Assembly (NCBI RefSeq): GCF_000801295.1
Contig: NZ_AP012978.1
Location: 496,001-560,000, forward strand
DNA length: 64,000 nucleotides
Reading direction: 5' to 3'
DNA from: an endosymbiont of unidentified scaly snail isolate Monju
Lineage (GTDB): Bacteria > Pseudomonadota > Gammaproteobacteria > Chromatiales > Chromatiaceae
Below the pieces are notes generated by a model. It had not been told where the DNA came from. It ran no database searches and saw only the letters and a program-made list of their open reading frames with translations. Positions 50,333 through 60,778 of the stretch are shown in pieces. Both the position numbers and the translations under genes were made by a program. How positions within the stretch are numbered: the stretch's first letter is position 1; each line of letters begins with the position of its first letter.

Positions 50333-53199
50333 AGTTTCTGGCCAATACTCTGCAAGTGGTATTGGCGCTGTTACTGGCGGTGGTGCTTTCATACCTGTTT
50401 CTGCACAGCCAGATCGATCATGGGAAACTGGGGCGCCTGAATGCCAGTATCCAGACGGCGCAGCGCGACGAGTCGGTGTTGCGGCGCCTGGTCGAACAGG
50501 CCTACCGGGGCGGTGTGCTCAACTACGATGCGCTCAGCCTGTTGCCCGAACGCCTGCGTCGGCGCTATGACCTGCTTGCGGGCGAGTTGGCCCGAGCGGA
50601 GGCGCCGTCGTTACAGCAACAAGCCAAGGCATTGGCTGCGCATATTTCGGTGCAACAGGAGCAATTGCACAAGTTCAAGCGGGCATTGGTATTGTCGCGT
50701 ATCGTCGACCTGTACCTGCCGGGCATTGGTGAAGCGCTTCGGGCCCGCTTGCGCACATTGCATGTTGACGCGAAACTCACCGAAGCACTGCGCGACGAGT
50801 TGGCCGAGATACAGATCCGCCTGGGGCGCCTTGAAGAACGCTTAGGCACCCATCCACAGGCACCGCGGCAACTGGTCGATCGCCTGGCCTCCCTGCCCCG
50901 ACGGTTTGGCTCGCTGGACATCGAGACGCAGAAGCTGGTCAATGACTTTGCTCGCTATGCCTCGATGCGTGCACGGGCGGTCATCCGTGCCTCGATGCTC
51001 CTCAGGGAGCTGACGTCGGGTCATCGGTTGGATGCCCTGGATCGATTGTCGGGTGAATTCATCCGCCTGGTGGCATCACGTGAGCGCGAGGCCGGTCAAT
51101 ACCGGGTAGCGTTGTTCATCGTGGCGGGCATGTTGTTGTCCTACCTGGCCTGGGTGTTCTTCAATCTGCAGACAGTCTCCGAGCGTTTGAGCCGTTCGGT
51201 CAGGGATCTGGACTTTCACAAGTTCGTCACCGACGAACACGCGATCACCAGCATCACGGATGCTGCCGGGCGCATTACCTATGTGAACGACCATTTCTGT
51301 CAGCTTACCGGTTACGCGCGTGAGGAGCTGCTGGGCCAGACCCACCAGATCCTGAAGTCGGGACTGCACGACGAGACCTTCTATCGCGAGCTGTGGGAGA
51401 CTATCGCCAGCGGTCAGGTATGGCGGGGCACCATTTGCAACCGTGCACGCGATGGCAGCCTGAAATGGTTCGAGACCACCATCGTGCCCCGACTGGACGA
51501 GCACGGTATGCCCTACGAGTATTTCGCCATTCGCACCGATGTCAGCGACAAGGTGAGTGCCGAGCGCCAGGTGGCCTGGCTGGCACGTATCCCCGAGGAA
51601 AGCCCGGAACCCGTGATGCGCCTGGATCGCGGTGGTCGCGTGTTGTATGCCAACGAGGCCGCGACGGAGCTGCTGAGAGAGCTCCAGGACCATTCGGGGC
51701 ACTGGCTGCACGCCACCTGGCCGCAGGGCGTCCTGCTCGCCCTGGAGTCCGGATCCACCCAGGAGCTGGAGTTCCTGGTCGCGGAACACTACTACCATTT
51801 CTACCTGGTGCCGGTGATGTCCGAGGACTATGTGAACATCTATGCCCATGATGTCACCGAACGTCACAAGGCCGAGCTGCAGCTGTCTTTCCAGGCGCGG
51901 CATGACGCTCTCACGGGGCTTGCCAATCGTCGGGCCTTCGAGGCCATGCTGGATCAGGCCATCGACGATGCGCGCAGAGAAGGGCGGCACAGCATGTTGC
52001 TGTATCTGGATCTCGACCAGTTCAAGGTGGTCAACGATACCTGTGGCCATGTGGCAGGTGACGAGCTGTTGCGTCAGCTCGGCCGTGAGCTGGAGCACAG
52101 CATCCGCTCAAACGACGACATCGCCCGGCTCGGTGGTGACGAGTTCGCCGTGCTGTTGCGTAACTGTCCACGCGAGGTGGGGCTGGATATCGCTGAAAAG
52201 CTGCGCCGCCAGGTTACCGAGTTTCAGTTCCTGTGGGAGGACAAGTCCTTCCGACTGGGGGTGAGTATCGGTGTGGTCGAGATTCGCGCCGACTCGCAGG
52301 GGCGTGACGATGTGCTCGCCGCAGCCGACGTGGCCTGTTATGCCGCCAAGGACTCGGGACGCAATCGGGTGCACCTGTATCGCCTGGATGACGATCATGC
52401 TGCTGCGCGGCGTGATGAGATGCATTGGGCCGGGCGCATCCCGCAGGCGCTGGCCGACGACCGCTTCGTGCTGATGGTCCAGGCGGTGGTGCCGCTGCGA
52501 CCCGAGGACGATGTACGGGGGCACTACGAGGTGCTGGTGCGCATGCTCAACGATGATGGCAGCATGATCCCGCCTGGCGCCTTTATCCCCGCCGCCGAGC
52601 GTTACGATCTGATGCCGGCAATCGACCACTGGGTCATCAACCGGGTATTCGCGTCGCTGCGCCGCCTGAAGGCGTGCGGCCAGGATCTCGTACGCTGGCG
52701 CTTCGCCATCAACCTGTGCGGCCCTTCGCTCAGCAACTCGCGGCTGCTCGACTTCATTGCCGAATCGGTGCAGTCGCTGGCCCTGCCTCCGGGACAGCTG
52801 AGTTTCGAGATCACCGAAACCGCAGCGGTGAGCAATCTCTCCGACGCGGTGGAGTTCATCCAGAAGCTCAAGGCGCTGGGTTGCGAGATCGCGCTCGACG
52901 ACTTCGGTAGCGGCTTGTCCTCCTTCGCCTATCTGAAGAACCTGCCGGTAGATTTCCTCAAGATCGATGGCGCCTTCGTCAAGGATCTGCTCGACGATCC
53001 CATCGATGCGGCCATGGTCGAGGCGATCAACCAGATCGGGCACGTGATGCGCATCCGCACCATCGCCGAGTTCGTCGAGAACGACGGTATCCGCGAACGG
53101 TTGCGCGAGATCGGGGTGGACTTCGCCCAGGGCTACGGCATCGATCGCCCGCGCCCGCTCGACGAGTTGCTGGACCAGGCCTGCGGGCAGCCGGCCTGA
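50329..53199 (+). CDS. Membrane-bound PAS-GGDEF-EAL protein (c-di-GMP turnover)
   Basis: A 956-residue protein. It has a first membrane helix at residues 8-27, an all-helical periplasmic sensor region (about 28-255, repeated LARAEAPSLQQQAKALAAHI-like heptads), a second helix near 262-282, a PAS domain (DAAGRITYVNDHFCQLTGYA), a second PAS-like stretch, GGDEF (RLGGDEFAVLLRN near residue 600) and EAL. The GGDEF motif is intact. In the EAL domain the signature reads YEVLVRM instead of EALxR-type, but LDDFGSGLSSFAYLKNL and the KIDGAFV lysine are kept, so phosphodiesterase activity is uncertain. GTG start overlaps the di-haem peroxidase stop. Confidence 0.93.
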   Translation: MKFLANTLQVVLALLLAVVLSYLFLHSQIDHGKLGRLNASIQTAQRDESVLRRLVEQAYRGGVLNYDALSLLPERLRRRYDLLAGELARAEAPSLQQQAKALAAHISVQQEQLHKFKRALVLSRIVDLYLPGIGEALRARLRTLHVDAKLTEALRDELAEIQIRLGRLEERLGTHPQAPRQLVDRLASLPRRFGSLDIETQKLVNDFARYASMRARAVIRASMLLRELTSGHRLDALDRLSGEFIRLVASREREAGQYRVALFIVAGMLLSYLAWVFFNLQTVSERLSRSVRDLDFHKFVTDEHAITSITDAAGRITYVNDHFCQLTGYAREELLGQTHQILKSGLHDETFYRELWETIASGQVWRGTICNRARDGSLKWFETTIVPRLDEHGMPYEYFAIRTDVSDKVSAERQVAWLARIPEESPEPVMRLDRGGRVLYANEAATELLRELQDHSGHWLHATWPQGVLLALESGSTQELEFLVAEHYYHFYLVPVMSEDYVNIYAHDVTERHKAELQLSFQARHDALTGLANRRAFEAMLDQAIDDARREGRHSMLLYLDLDQFKVVNDTCGHVAGDELLRQLGRELEHSIRSNDDIARLGGDEFAVLLRNCPREVGLDIAEKLRRQVTEFQFLWEDKSFRLGVSIGVVEIRADSQGRDDVLAAADVACYAAKDSGRNRVHLYRLDDDHAAARRDEMHWAGRIPQALADDRFVLMVQAVVPLRPEDDVRGHYEVLVRMLNDDGSMIPPGAFIPAAERYDLMPAIDHWVINRVFASLRRLKACGQDLVRWRFAINLCGPSLSNSRLLDFIAESVQSLALPPGQLSFEITETAAVSNLSDAVEFIQKLKALGCEIALDDFGSGLSSFAYLKNLPVDFLKIDGAFVKDLLDDPIDAAMVEAINQIGHVMRIRTIAEFVENDGIRERLREIGVDFAQGYGIDRPRPLDELLDQACGQPA

Positions 53200-53206
53200 T
53201 GCCGGC

Positions 53207-55246
53207 TTACTTCACCCGCATGCCGGGTTGTGCGCCTGTGTCGGGCGAGAGCAGGAACAGCTCCGAACCGCCGGGGCCGGCGGCCAGCACCATGCCCTCG
53301 GAGACGCCGAAGCGCATCTTGCGCGGCGCGAGGTTGGCCACCATCACGGTGAGCCGTCCTTCCAGGTCCTCCGGCGCATAGGCCGACTTGATGCCGGCGA
53401 AGACGTTGCGCTGCTCGCCGCCCAGGTCGAGCGTGAGCCGCAGCAGCTTGTCGGCCCCCTCGACCTGCTCGGCCTTGACGATGCGTGCGATGCGCAGGTC
53501 CACCTTGGCGAAATCCTCGAAGGCGACCGTCGGCGCGATCGGCTCGATTCCTTTCGCCTTCGGGGAGGTGGCCGGTGCCTTTTGCGGCTCGGCCTTCAGG
53601 TCTTCCTTCGATGCCTCGATCATGGCTGTGATGCGTTCCTTCTCGACCCGGGTCATCAGCGGCTTGAACCTTTCGATGGTGTGATCGGTGAGCGGCTCGG
53701 CCTGGCTGTACCAGTCCATGGGCTCGATGTTCAGGAAGGCCTCGGCGTCGGCCGCCAGCTTCGGCAGGATGGGCTTGAGATAGCCCACCAGTACCCGGAA
53801 CAGGTTGATGCCGGTGGAGCAGATCGCCTGCAGCTCCGCCTCGCGGCCTTCCTCCTTCGCGATCACCCAGGGCTTGTGCTCGTCGATGTACTGGTTGGCG
53901 CGGTCGGCCAGCGCCATGATCTCGCGCACCGCGCGGCCATACTCGCGCGTCTCGTAGTGCGTGGCGATGGACTCGCCGGCGGCGACGAACTCGTCGTAGA
54001 GGGCCAGTTCGCCGCATTCTGCGGACAGGCGACCGCCGAAGCGCTTGTGAATGAAGCCCGCGCAGCGGCTGGCGATGTTGACCACCTTGCCTACCAGGTC
54101 GCTGTTCACGCGCTGGGCGAAGTCCTCGAGGTTGAGGTCGATGTCGTCGACCCGTGCGCCCAGTTTGGCGGCGAAGTAGTAGCGCAGATACTCCGGGTTC
54201 AGATGCTCCAGGTAGGTGCGCGCCTTGATGAAGGTGCCGCGCGACTTGGACATCTTGGCTCCGTCCACCGTGAGGAAACCGTGCGCCCAGACCGCGCTGG
54301 GCTTGCGGAACCCGGCACCGTGCAGCAGCGCCGGCCAGAACAGGGCGTGGAAATAGACGATGTCCTTGCCGATGAAGTGATAGACCTCGGCATCGGAGTC
54401 GGTGTCCCAGAAGGCGTCGAAGTCGATGCCCTCGCGTTCGCACAGGTTGCGGAAGCTGGCCATGTAGCCGATGGGGGCGTCCAGCCAGACGTAGAAGTAC
54501 TTGCCTGGCGCGTCCGGGATCTCGAAGCCGAAGTAGGGTGCATCGCGGGAGATGTCCCAGTCGTTCAGCCCCGCCTCGAACCACTCGTCCAGCTTGTTCG
54601 CCACCTCGGGCTGGACATGGCCGGCGCGGTGCCAGTTGCGCAGCACCTGCTCGAAGTCGGCCAGGCGGAAGAAGATGTGCTCGGACTCGCGGGTGACCGG
54701 GGTGGCGCCGGAGACGGCCGAACGCGGATTCTTCAACTCGGTGGGGGCATAGGTGGCGCCGCAGGCTTCGCAGGAGTCGCCGTACTGGTCGGTTGCGCCG
54801 CAGCGTGGGCAATCCCCCTTGATGAAGCGGTCGGGCAGGAACATGCCTGCCTCGGGGTCGTAGGCCTGCTCGATGGTGCGACGCACGATGTGTCCGGCGT
54901 CGCGGTTGCGTTCGTAGATCCGGGCCGCCAGCTCGCGGTTCTCGGGTGAGTGGGTCGAGTAATAGTTGTCGAAGCCGATGTGGAAGCCGGCAAAGTCCTC
55001 CGTGTGCTCCTTCCAGACCCGAGCGATCAGTTCCTCGGGCTTGATGCCCTCGGCGTGCGCGCGCAGCATGATGGGAGTGCCGTGGGCGTCGTCCGCGCAC
55101 ACGTAGTAGCACTCGTGGCCGCGCAGTTTCTGGAAGCGCGCCCAGATATCAGTCTGGATGTATTCGACCAGGTGTCCCAGGTGGATGGACCCATTGGCAT
55201 AGGGGAGGGCACTGGTGATCAGGATCTTGCGGCGTTGCTCGGACAT
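53207..55246 (-). CDS. metG: Methionyl-tRNA synthetase
   Basis: A 679-residue class I synthetase with the C-terminal dimerisation and tRNA-binding domain. HIGH-type motif HLGHLVEY, zinc-binding [31 protein letters not shown] and the EMAP-like end domain ([20 protein letters not shown]) are all present. It is divergent from mrp, which is the usual gammaproteobacterial arrangement. It ends seven bases from the GGDEF/EAL stop (convergent). Confidence 0.97.
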   Translation of the reverse strand: MSEQRRKILITSALPYANGSIHLGHLVEYIQTDIWARFQKLRGHECYYVCADDAHGTPIMLRAHAEGIKPEELIARVWKEHTEDFAGFHIGFDNYYSTHSPENRELAARIYERNRDAGHIVRRTIEQAYDPEAGMFLPDRFIKGDCPRCGATDQYGDSCEACGATYAPTELKNPRSAVSGATPVTRESEHIFFRLADFEQVLRNWHRAGHVQPEVANKLDEWFEAGLNDWDISRDAPYFGFEIPDAPGKYFYVWLDAPIGYMASFRNLCEREGIDFDAFWDTDSDAEVYHFIGKDIVYFHALFWPALLHGAGFRKPSAVWAHGFLTVDGAKMSKSRGTFIKARTYLEHLNPEYLRYYFAAKLGARVDDIDLNLEDFAQRVNSDLVGKVVNIASRCAGFIHKRFGGRLSAECGELALYDEFVAAGESIATHYETREYGRAVREIMALADRANQYIDEHKPWVIAKEEGREAELQAICSTGINLFRVLVGYLKPILPKLAADAEAFLNIEPMDWYSQAEPLTDHTIERFKPLMTRVEKERITAMIEASKEDLKAEPQKAPATSPKAKGIEPIAPTVAFEDFAKVDLRIARIVKAEQVEGADKLLRLTLDLGGEQRNVFAGIKSAYAPEDLEGRLTVMVANLAPRKMRFGVSEGMVLAAGPGGSELFLLSPDTGAQPGMRVK

Positions 55247-55579
55247 GAGGTTCGAACCCGGGTTGGCTGAAGGCGCGAATTATCCCACAAGTGCCGTGTC
55301 GGCGGGATGGCCCTGTGACCCGGGTTTGTCCTTCCCCGGCCCTCCCCGTGCGCGGGGTGGGGGCGGTCGCGCGGCGCGTCGTGTCTCGTGCTCGTTGGAC
55401 GGCACCTCCGTGCCTCAGCGAGCGCAGCGCCTCCTGCCCTGCATGCGGGAGAGGTCGGGAGGGAGATAAACCCGAGCAATACGGTTGGGTTTGTCCGGGG
55501 GCAGATGGTAGAATTGCCAACCAGTACCCAATTCAACCGCATGGCATCGCGCGCAGCGCGGTCCGCAGGAGTATCACAC
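55247..55579. other. metG-mrp divergent intergenic region
   Basis: These 333 bases hold no gene. They contain a GC-rich palindromic stretch (CCCTCCCCGTGCGCGGGGTGG around 55340) and a second one (CCCTGCATGCGGGAGAGG around 55437), both of the REP-like kind common between genes. A promoter for mrp is proposed at 55485-55514. Confidence 0.55.
55485..55514 (+). promoter_or_regulatory. Sigma70-type promoter of mrp
   Basis: TTGGGT (55485-55490), 18 bases, TAGAAT (55509-55514). It lies about 65 bases upstream of the mrp ATG. Confidence 0.5.
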
Positions 55580-56671
55580 ATGGCTGAAGTCACCCAAGAA
55601 TCCATCGAAGAGGCCCTCAAGGGCTATGTCGAACCTCACCTGGGTACCGACCTGGTCACGGCCAAGTCCATCAAGGACATCGTCATCGATGGCGACAAGG
55701 TCAAGGTCAAGGTGGTAATGGGCTTTCCGGTCAAAAGCGTGCAGGACGAGATCGCCGGCGCCGTGAAGCAGGCCTGCGAGTCGGTCGAGGGCGTGAGCCA
55801 GTGCGAGGTGGACCTGAGCTGGGAGATCGCAGCCCACTCGGTGCAGAAGGCACTCAAGCCTATCGACAACGTAAAGAACATCATCGCCGTGGCCTCTGGC
55901 AAGGGCGGCGTGGGCAAGTCCACCACCGCGGTCAACCTGGCACTGGCGCTGTCCGCCGAGGGCGCGCGCGTGGGTATCCTGGACGCCGACATCTACGGCC
56001 CCTCGCAGCCGCGCATGCTGGGCATTTCCGGCAAACCGGAATCGAAGGATGGCAAGACCCTCGAGCCCATGACCAGCTATCACCTGCAGGCCATGTCCAT
56101 CGGCTTCCTCATCGACGAGGAGACACCGATGATCTGGCGTGGTCCCATGGTCACCCAGGCGCTTGAGCAGCTGCTCAACGACACCAACTGGGACAGCCTC
56201 GACTACCTGGTCATCGATCTGCCGCCGGGTACCGGCGACACCCAGCTCACCCTGGCGCAGAAGGTGCCGGTCTCGGGCGCGATCATCGTCACTACCCCGC
56301 AGGACATCGCCCTGCTGGACGCGCGCAAGGGCTTCAAGATGTTCGAGAAGGTGGAGGTGCCGATGCTGGGCATCGTCGAGAACATGTCCATCCATATCTG
56401 CTCCAATTGCGGTCACGAGGAGCACATCTTCGGCGAGGGCGGCGGCCAGCGCATGGCCGAGGAATACGGGGTGGAGTTCCTGGGTGCCCTGCCGCTGGAG
56501 AAGCGCATCCGCGAGCAGACCGACTCGGGCAAGCCCACCGTGGTCGCCGACCCCGAATCCCGCTCCTCGCAGATCTATCGCGAGATCGCACGCAGGGCCG
56601 CGGCCAGGCTCTCGCGTCAGGCCAAGAGCTACGCCGCCAAGTTCCCCAACATCGTCATCCAGAACAACTGA
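55580..56671 (+). CDS. mrp: Iron-sulfur cluster carrier protein Mrp (ApbC)
   Basis: A 363-residue P-loop ATPase that carries [4Fe-4S] clusters to apoproteins. The N-terminal FeS_assembly_P/MIP18-like domain (EALKGYVEPHLGTDLVTAKS) is followed by a deviant Walker A (AVASGKGGVGKSTTAVNLAL), ILDADIYGPSQPRMLG, LVIDLPPGTGDTQLTL and the CxxC motif in SIHICSNCGHEEHIFG that binds the cluster. ATG at 55580 follows CAGGAG. A strong intrinsic terminator follows. Confidence 0.95.
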   Translation: MAEVTQESIEEALKGYVEPHLGTDLVTAKSIKDIVIDGDKVKVKVVMGFPVKSVQDEIAGAVKQACESVEGVSQCEVDLSWEIAAHSVQKALKPIDNVKNIIAVASGKGGVGKSTTAVNLALALSAEGARVGILDADIYGPSQPRMLGISGKPESKDGKTLEPMTSYHLQAMSIGFLIDEETPMIWRGPMVTQALEQLLNDTNWDSLDYLVIDLPPGTGDTQLTLAQKVPVSGAIIVTTPQDIALLDARKGFKMFEKVEVPMLGIVENMSIHICSNCGHEEHIFGEGGGQRMAEEYGVEFLGALPLEKRIREQTDSGKPTVVADPESRSSQIYREIARRAAARLSRQAKSYAAKFPNIVIQNN

Positions 56672-56696
56672 GCGGCTCGCCGTTCAGGTGTCTCGC

Positions 56697-56726
56697 AAGG
56701 GCCCGCCTCGGCGGCCCTTTGTTTTA
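56697..56726 (+). terminator. Intrinsic terminator after mrp
   Basis: AAGGGC-C-CGCC, loop TC, GGCG-GCCCTT followed by TGTTTTA. The stem has 10 pairs with one bulged base and lies 25 bases after the mrp stop. Confidence 0.85.
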
Positions 56727-56732
56727 TGGGGA

Positions 56733-56875
56733 AACCACGAAGGGCACGAAGGACACGAAGTTTTTCGCTGTCGACCATCATGGGCAGGAGTGGTCCGCCA
56801 TGGAGCAGGCGCTTTTCCGCTGAAACGGCCTGGACAGGCCCTCTCAAGCCCTTTGTGTTCTTCGTGGTTGTCGGA
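56733..56875. repeat. Dispersed inverted-arm repeat
   Basis: The left arm ACCACGAAGGGCACGAAGG (from 56735) faces the right arm CCCTTTGTGTTCTTCGTGGTT (to about 56870). It is the shortest family member here, with only about 80 bases between the arms. Confidence 0.65.
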
Positions 56876-56890
56876 AAGTGAATACGGGGG

Positions 56891-57556
56891 TCAGAGCGAC
56901 CCCCAGCTGTCCTTGCGGCGGCGCAGGCGCAGGTGGGGCAGGATCAGGCCGATGAGGATGCCGGCGATGGTGACGCCGCCGCCGATCATGAACCAGCGTT
57001 GCGCGCTGTTGTTTTCCAGTTCGCGCTTTTCCTGCTTGAGTTCTTCGTTGCTGCGAGTCAGTTCGGCGACCTGCTTGCGCAGCTCGTTGCGTTCGTTGGC
57101 AATGCGTACCGCGTTGGCGGAGGTGCGCTTGAGTGCGGCCAGTTCCAGTTCGATGCGCTTTTTTTCGGCCTGCAGCGACTCGTGCTCCCGGCTGAGGCGA
57201 TTGTGCCGTTCGGTCAGGTCGGCCAGCTTGCGTTGCAGTTCGCTGGGTGCGGTCTTGAGGGCGGCGACTTCGGCCTCGAGTGTGGCGAGCTGTTCGCGAG
57301 CCACCGGGTGATCGAGCAACTGGCGGCTGAGCACGAAGCCTTCCTTGCCGTTGGGCAGGCGCACGCGCGAATAGCCGGTCGCCCGGTTGCGTGAAAGTAC
57401 CTGCACGGGGGTGCCGGACTTGATCATGCTGATGATCTTGTGCCGCGGGCTCTCGCCGCTGCGCACGGTGATCTTGAATTCATCGGTGACCCAGGCGCGT
57501 TCGGCCAGTGCCTGGCTGGCCAGCAGTAACAGGGTGATGAACAGGTATCTTCTCAC
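56891..57556 (-). CDS. SH3-domain coiled-coil membrane protein (TIGR04211 / YgiM-like)
   Basis: A 221-residue protein with a signal peptide (RYLFITLLLLASQALAE), a bacterial SH3 domain (residues 20-85: FKITVRSGESPRHKIISMIK, VLSRNRATGYSRVRLPNGKE), a long coiled coil (about 88-190) and a C-terminal membrane helix (WFMIGGGVTIAGILIGLILP) with a basic tail. This matches the YgiM/TIGR04211 group. The role is not well known; the fold suggests envelope contact with peptidoglycan. A 23-base gap follows the ABC ATPase gene on the same strand. Confidence 0.88.
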   Translation of the reverse strand: MRRYLFITLLLLASQALAERAWVTDEFKITVRSGESPRHKIISMIKSGTPVQVLSRNRATGYSRVRLPNGKEGFVLSRQLLDHPVAREQLATLEAEVAALKTAPSELQRKLADLTERHNRLSREHESLQAEKKRIELELAALKRTSANAVRIANERNELRKQVAELTRSNEELKQEKRELENNSAQRWFMIGGGVTIAGILIGLILPHLRLRRRKDSWGSL

Positions 57557-57579
57557 GGTCGTGATCCTCTACAGCTTGA

Positions 57580-58647
57580 TCAGGCACCACCGGCATCCGG
57601 TGCGGTGTGGGGAAAGCATATTACGTGTTGAGCGCCGATGCGTACGCGAACTCGTTCACCCGTCGCATGGTCGTGATGGCTGGGGAACAGGGCGAGCAGG
57701 CGGGTGCCGGCCTCCGATTCCAGCGTGTACAGTATTTCGGTGCCCCGGAAGGCGCGTTCGACCACCTTGAGCTGGAGCGGGCTCTGATCGTCCGGTACCA
57801 CGTCGTCGGGACGCAACAGGATGTCCACCTTGTCTCCGGCCTGGGCGCGACAGGAGCAACGGTTGGCCTCCAGTACGCCAAATTCGGTCTGAAAACGGGC
57901 AGGTGCCAGGATCTTTCCGTCGATGAACACGCCCTGACCGATGAAATCGGCGACGAAGCGGTCAGCCGGCTCATGGTACAGGTTGTAGGGGGTGTCCCAT
58001 TGCAGAATGTGTCCCTGGTGCATGACGCCAACGTGGTCCGACATGGCGAAGGCCTCGTGCTGGTCGTGAGTCACCAGGATGGCCGTGGTGCCCTGGTCGC
58101 GAAGCAGGTCCCGGACTTCCAGGCCCAGACGCTCGCGCAGTTCGACATCGAGATTGGAAAAGGGTTCATCCATCAGCAGCAGTGTCGGTCGTGGCGCCAG
58201 TGCGCGTGCCAGGGCCACCCGCTGCTGTTGCCCGCCCGAGAGTTCGTGTGGATAGCGTTTGCCGAGGTCATGCAGTCCGACTGCGGACAGCAGCTTTCGT
58301 ACCCGCTGGTGGCGCTCGGAAGGCGACAGTCCTTGCAGGCCGAAAGCGATGTTCTCGGCTACGGTGAGGTGCGGAAACAGGGCGTAGTCCTGAAACACCA
58401 TGCCAATGTGGCGTTGTTCCGGTGGTACCAGGCGGTCGGGGGTGGAGACGACCTGGTGGTCGATCAGGATTTTTCCTGTGCGTACCGGTTCGAATCCGGC
58501 GATGGCGCGCAGGGCCGTGGTCTTGCCGCAGCCGCTGGCTCCCAGCAGGCTGACGATCTCGCCCCGGTTGACGTGAAAGGACAGGTGTTCGACGACCGGG
58601 CGCTCATCATAGGCGACCGCAATGTCATCGACCTTCAGCAGCGGCAT
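57580..58647 (-). CDS. FbpC-like ABC transporter ATP-binding protein (Fe3+ type)
   Basis: A 355-residue ATPase with Walker A LLGASGCGKTTALRAIAG, Q-loop VFQDYALFPHLTV, signature LSGGQQQRVALARALA, Walker B LLLMDEPFSNLD, and a C-terminal TOBE-type domain (DKVDILLRPDDVVPDDQSPL). It groups by eye with FbpC/SfuC iron(III) importers rather than with sugar or polyamine ATPases. No permease or binding protein gene is adjacent, so the partners must be elsewhere. It starts three bases before the end of argF and may be transcribed with argD-argF. Confidence 0.85.
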   Translation of the reverse strand: MPLLKVDDIAVAYDERPVVEHLSFHVNRGEIVSLLGASGCGKTTALRAIAGFEPVRTGKILIDHQVVSTPDRLVPPEQRHIGMVFQDYALFPHLTVAENIAFGLQGLSPSERHQRVRKLLSAVGLHDLGKRYPHELSGGQQQRVALARALAPRPTLLLMDEPFSNLDVELRERLGLEVRDLLRDQGTTAILVTHDQHEAFAMSDHVGVMHQGHILQWDTPYNLYHEPADRFVADFIGQGVFIDGKILAPARFQTEFGVLEANRCSCRAQAGDKVDILLRPDDVVPDDQSPLQLKVVERAFRGTEILYTLESEAGTRLLALFPSHHDHATGERVRVRIGAQHVICFPHTAPDAGGA

Positions 58648-58650
58648 GGT

Positions 58651-59559
58651 TCAACCGGCGAGCAGGAATTCGAGCAGCGCCTTCTGCGCATGCAGGCGGT
58701 TCTCCGCCTCGTCCCAGACCACGCTGTCGGGCGCGTCGAGCACCTCGGCCTCGACCTCCATGCCACGATAGGCCGGCAGGCAGTGCATGAACAAGGCGTC
58801 CGGTGTGGCGAGCGCCATCAATTCGCGGGTGACCTTGTAGGGCGCGAAGGCGGTCTGCCGGTGCTGCTTTTCCTCTTCCTGACCCATGCTTACCCAGGTA
58901 TCGGTGACCACCAGGTCGGCGCCTTCGATTGCCGCAGTCGGGTCGCGCACGATCTGCGCACGCTCTCCGGCGGCGGCGAGGATGTCGGCGTCGGGCTCAT
59001 AGCCCTCGGGGCAGGCGACACGCAGTTGGAAGTCGAACTGGCGCGCGGCATTGATATAGGAATGGCACATGTTGTTGCCATCACCCACCCAGGCCACGGT
59101 GCGTCCCCGGATATCGCCGCGATGCTCGAAGAAGGTCTGCATGTCGGCGAGCAGCTGGCAGGGGTGATACAGGTCGGTCAGGCCGTTGATCACTGGTACC
59201 TGTGAATGTTCGGCAAAGCGTTCGACGTTGTCGTGCGCAAAGGTGCGAATCATCACGCAATCGACCATGCGCGAGAGGACACGGGCAGTGTCCTCGATGG
59301 GTTCGCCGCGCCCGAGCTGGGTGTCGCGTGGCGACAGGAACATGGCCGAGCCGCCGAGCTGGCTCATGCCGGTCTCGAAGGAGACACGGGTGCGTGTGGA
59401 CGATTTCTCGAAGATCATCGCCAGCACCTTGCCTTGCAGGGTGGCATGGGGTTCGCCCGCGCGTTGCAGGCGCTTGAGTTCGCTGGCACGCTGGATGATG
59501 CCTCGCAGTTCTTCGGGGCTCAGGTCCAGCAGGGTGAGGAAGTGTCGGATACGGCTCAT
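58651..59559 (-). CDS. argF: Ornithine carbamoyltransferase
   Basis: A 302-residue enzyme of arginine synthesis that joins ornithine and carbamoyl phosphate to citrulline. It shows [12 protein letters not shown] (carbamoyl phosphate), HEED-type [20 protein letters not shown], and the ornithine-binding MHCLPAYRG. It lies 14 bases after argD on the same strand, so the two form an operon. Confidence 0.96.
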   Translation of the reverse strand: MSRIRHFLTLLDLSPEELRGIIQRASELKRLQRAGEPHATLQGKVLAMIFEKSSTRTRVSFETGMSQLGGSAMFLSPRDTQLGRGEPIEDTARVLSRMVDCVMIRTFAHDNVERFAEHSQVPVINGLTDLYHPCQLLADMQTFFEHRGDIRGRTVAWVGDGNNMCHSYINAARQFDFQLRVACPEGYEPDADILAAAGERAQIVRDPTAAIEGADLVVTDTWVSMGQEEEKQHRQTAFAPYKVTRELMALATPDALFMHCLPAYRGMEVEAEVLDAPDSVVWDEAENRLHAQKALLEFLLAG

Positions 59560-59573
59560 GGCGGGCCTCGCGT

Positions 59574-60752
59574 TCAGAACTGGGCGAGAAAATCGCGGAT
59601 CAGGCCGCTGAGCGTGGCGACCATCTGCTCGGCTTCCGCGTCACTGAGGATCAGCGGTGGCAGCAGGCGGACCACGGTCTCGGCGGTGACATTGATCAGC
59701 AGACCGGCCTCCAGCGCGCGTCCCACCAGCTCGCCGCAGGGGTGGTCCAGCTCGATGCCGATCATCAGGCCGCGGCCGCGGATCTCGCGCACGCCGCTCA
59801 CATCCTCGAGCGCGGAGGCGAAGTCGTCGAGCAGCTTCTCGCCCAGCAGCGCGGCGTGTGCCGGCAGGTCGCCGGTACGCAGGGTGTCGCAGACCACCAG
59901 GCCGGCGCGGCAGGCCAGGGGGTTGCCGCCAAAGGTCGAGCCATGGTTGCCAGGGCCGAAGAGTTCGGCCGCCTCGCCACGCGCCAGGCAGGCGCCGATG
60001 GGCACGCCATTGCCCAGGGCCTTGGCCAGGGTCATGACATCGGGCACCACATCGGTGTGCTGGAAGGCGAAGAAGCGGCCGGTGCGGCCCATGCCGGTCT
60101 GGATCTCGTCGAGCATCATCAGCCACCCTTGCTCGTCGCACAGGGCGCGGATGCCCTCGAGGTAGCCTTCGGAGGGGATACGCACGCCACCCTCGCCCTG
60201 GATGGGCTCGACCAGCACCGCGACCACGTCGGGCTGGTTGTCGGCGACCGCGCGCAGGGCGTCGAGGTCGTCGTAGGGGACGCGTACGAAGCCCTGTACC
60301 AGGGGCTCGAAACCGGCCTGCACCTTGCGGTTGCCGGTGGCGCTCAGAGTGGCCAGGGTGCGGCCGTGAAAACTGTTCTCCATGACCACGATGGCGGGGT
60401 TCTGGATGCCCCGGCGGTGGTCATGCAATCGCGCCAGCTTGATGGCGGCCTCGTTGGCCTCGGCTCCCGAGTTGGCGAAGAAAACCCGGTCCATGCCCGA
60501 GAGCTGGCACAGTGCCTCGCCCAGTTTCTCCTGCTCGGCAATGCCATACAGGTTGGAGACGTGCAGCAGGCGGCCGGCCTGGTCGGACAGGGCGGCGGTG
60601 AGCGCGGGATGGGCATGGCCCAGGGCGCAGACAGCGATCCCGCCCAGCGCGTCGAGGTAGCGTCGGCCTTCGGTGTCGGTTAGCCAGGCCCCCTGCCCCT
60701 GGGCGAAGGTCACGGGCAGCCGCTGGTAGGTGTGCATCAGTACGTCGGTCAT
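59574..60752 (-). CDS. argD: Acetylornithine aminotransferase
   Basis: A 392-residue class III PLP enzyme that forms N-acetylornithine (and can act in lysine synthesis). Signatures are [52 protein letters not shown] and the PLP lysine in [17 protein letters not shown] 60752 ([14 protein letters not shown]) is preferred; ATG 60773 is seven codons upstream and lacks a ribosome binding site. A terminator-like hairpin with a T tract lies directly upstream, 27-60 bases before 60752. Confidence 0.95.
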   Translation of the reverse strand: MTDVLMHTYQRLPVTFAQGQGAWLTDTEGRRYLDALGGIAVCALGHAHPALTAALSDQAGRLLHVSNLYGIAEQEKLGEALCQLSGMDRVFFANSGAEANEAAIKLARLHDHRRGIQNPAIVVMENSFHGRTLATLSATGNRKVQAGFEPLVQGFVRVPYDDLDALRAVADNQPDVVAVLVEPIQGEGGVRIPSEGYLEGIRALCDEQGWLMMLDEIQTGMGRTGRFFAFQHTDVVPDVMTLAKALGNGVPIGACLARGEAAELFGPGNHGSTFGGNPLACRAGLVVCDTLRTGDLPAHAALLGEKLLDDFASALEDVSGVREIRGRGLMIGIELDHPCGELVGRALEAGLLINVTAETVVRLLPPLILSDAEAEQMVATLSGLIRDFLAQF

Positions 60753-60778
60753 GACGGCGATCCGGTTTTCCATCGAAA

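Noticed and set aside
55250-55266. GGTTCGAACCC resembling a tRNA T-loop
   Set aside because: Neither strand shows acceptor, D-arm or anticodon-arm pairing at the needed distance; the sequence is the metG upstream region.
58484-58500. GGTTCGAATCC resembling a tRNA T-loop
   Set aside because: It is inside the conserved ATPase coding sequence (AIAGFEPVRTG) and has no tRNA fold.
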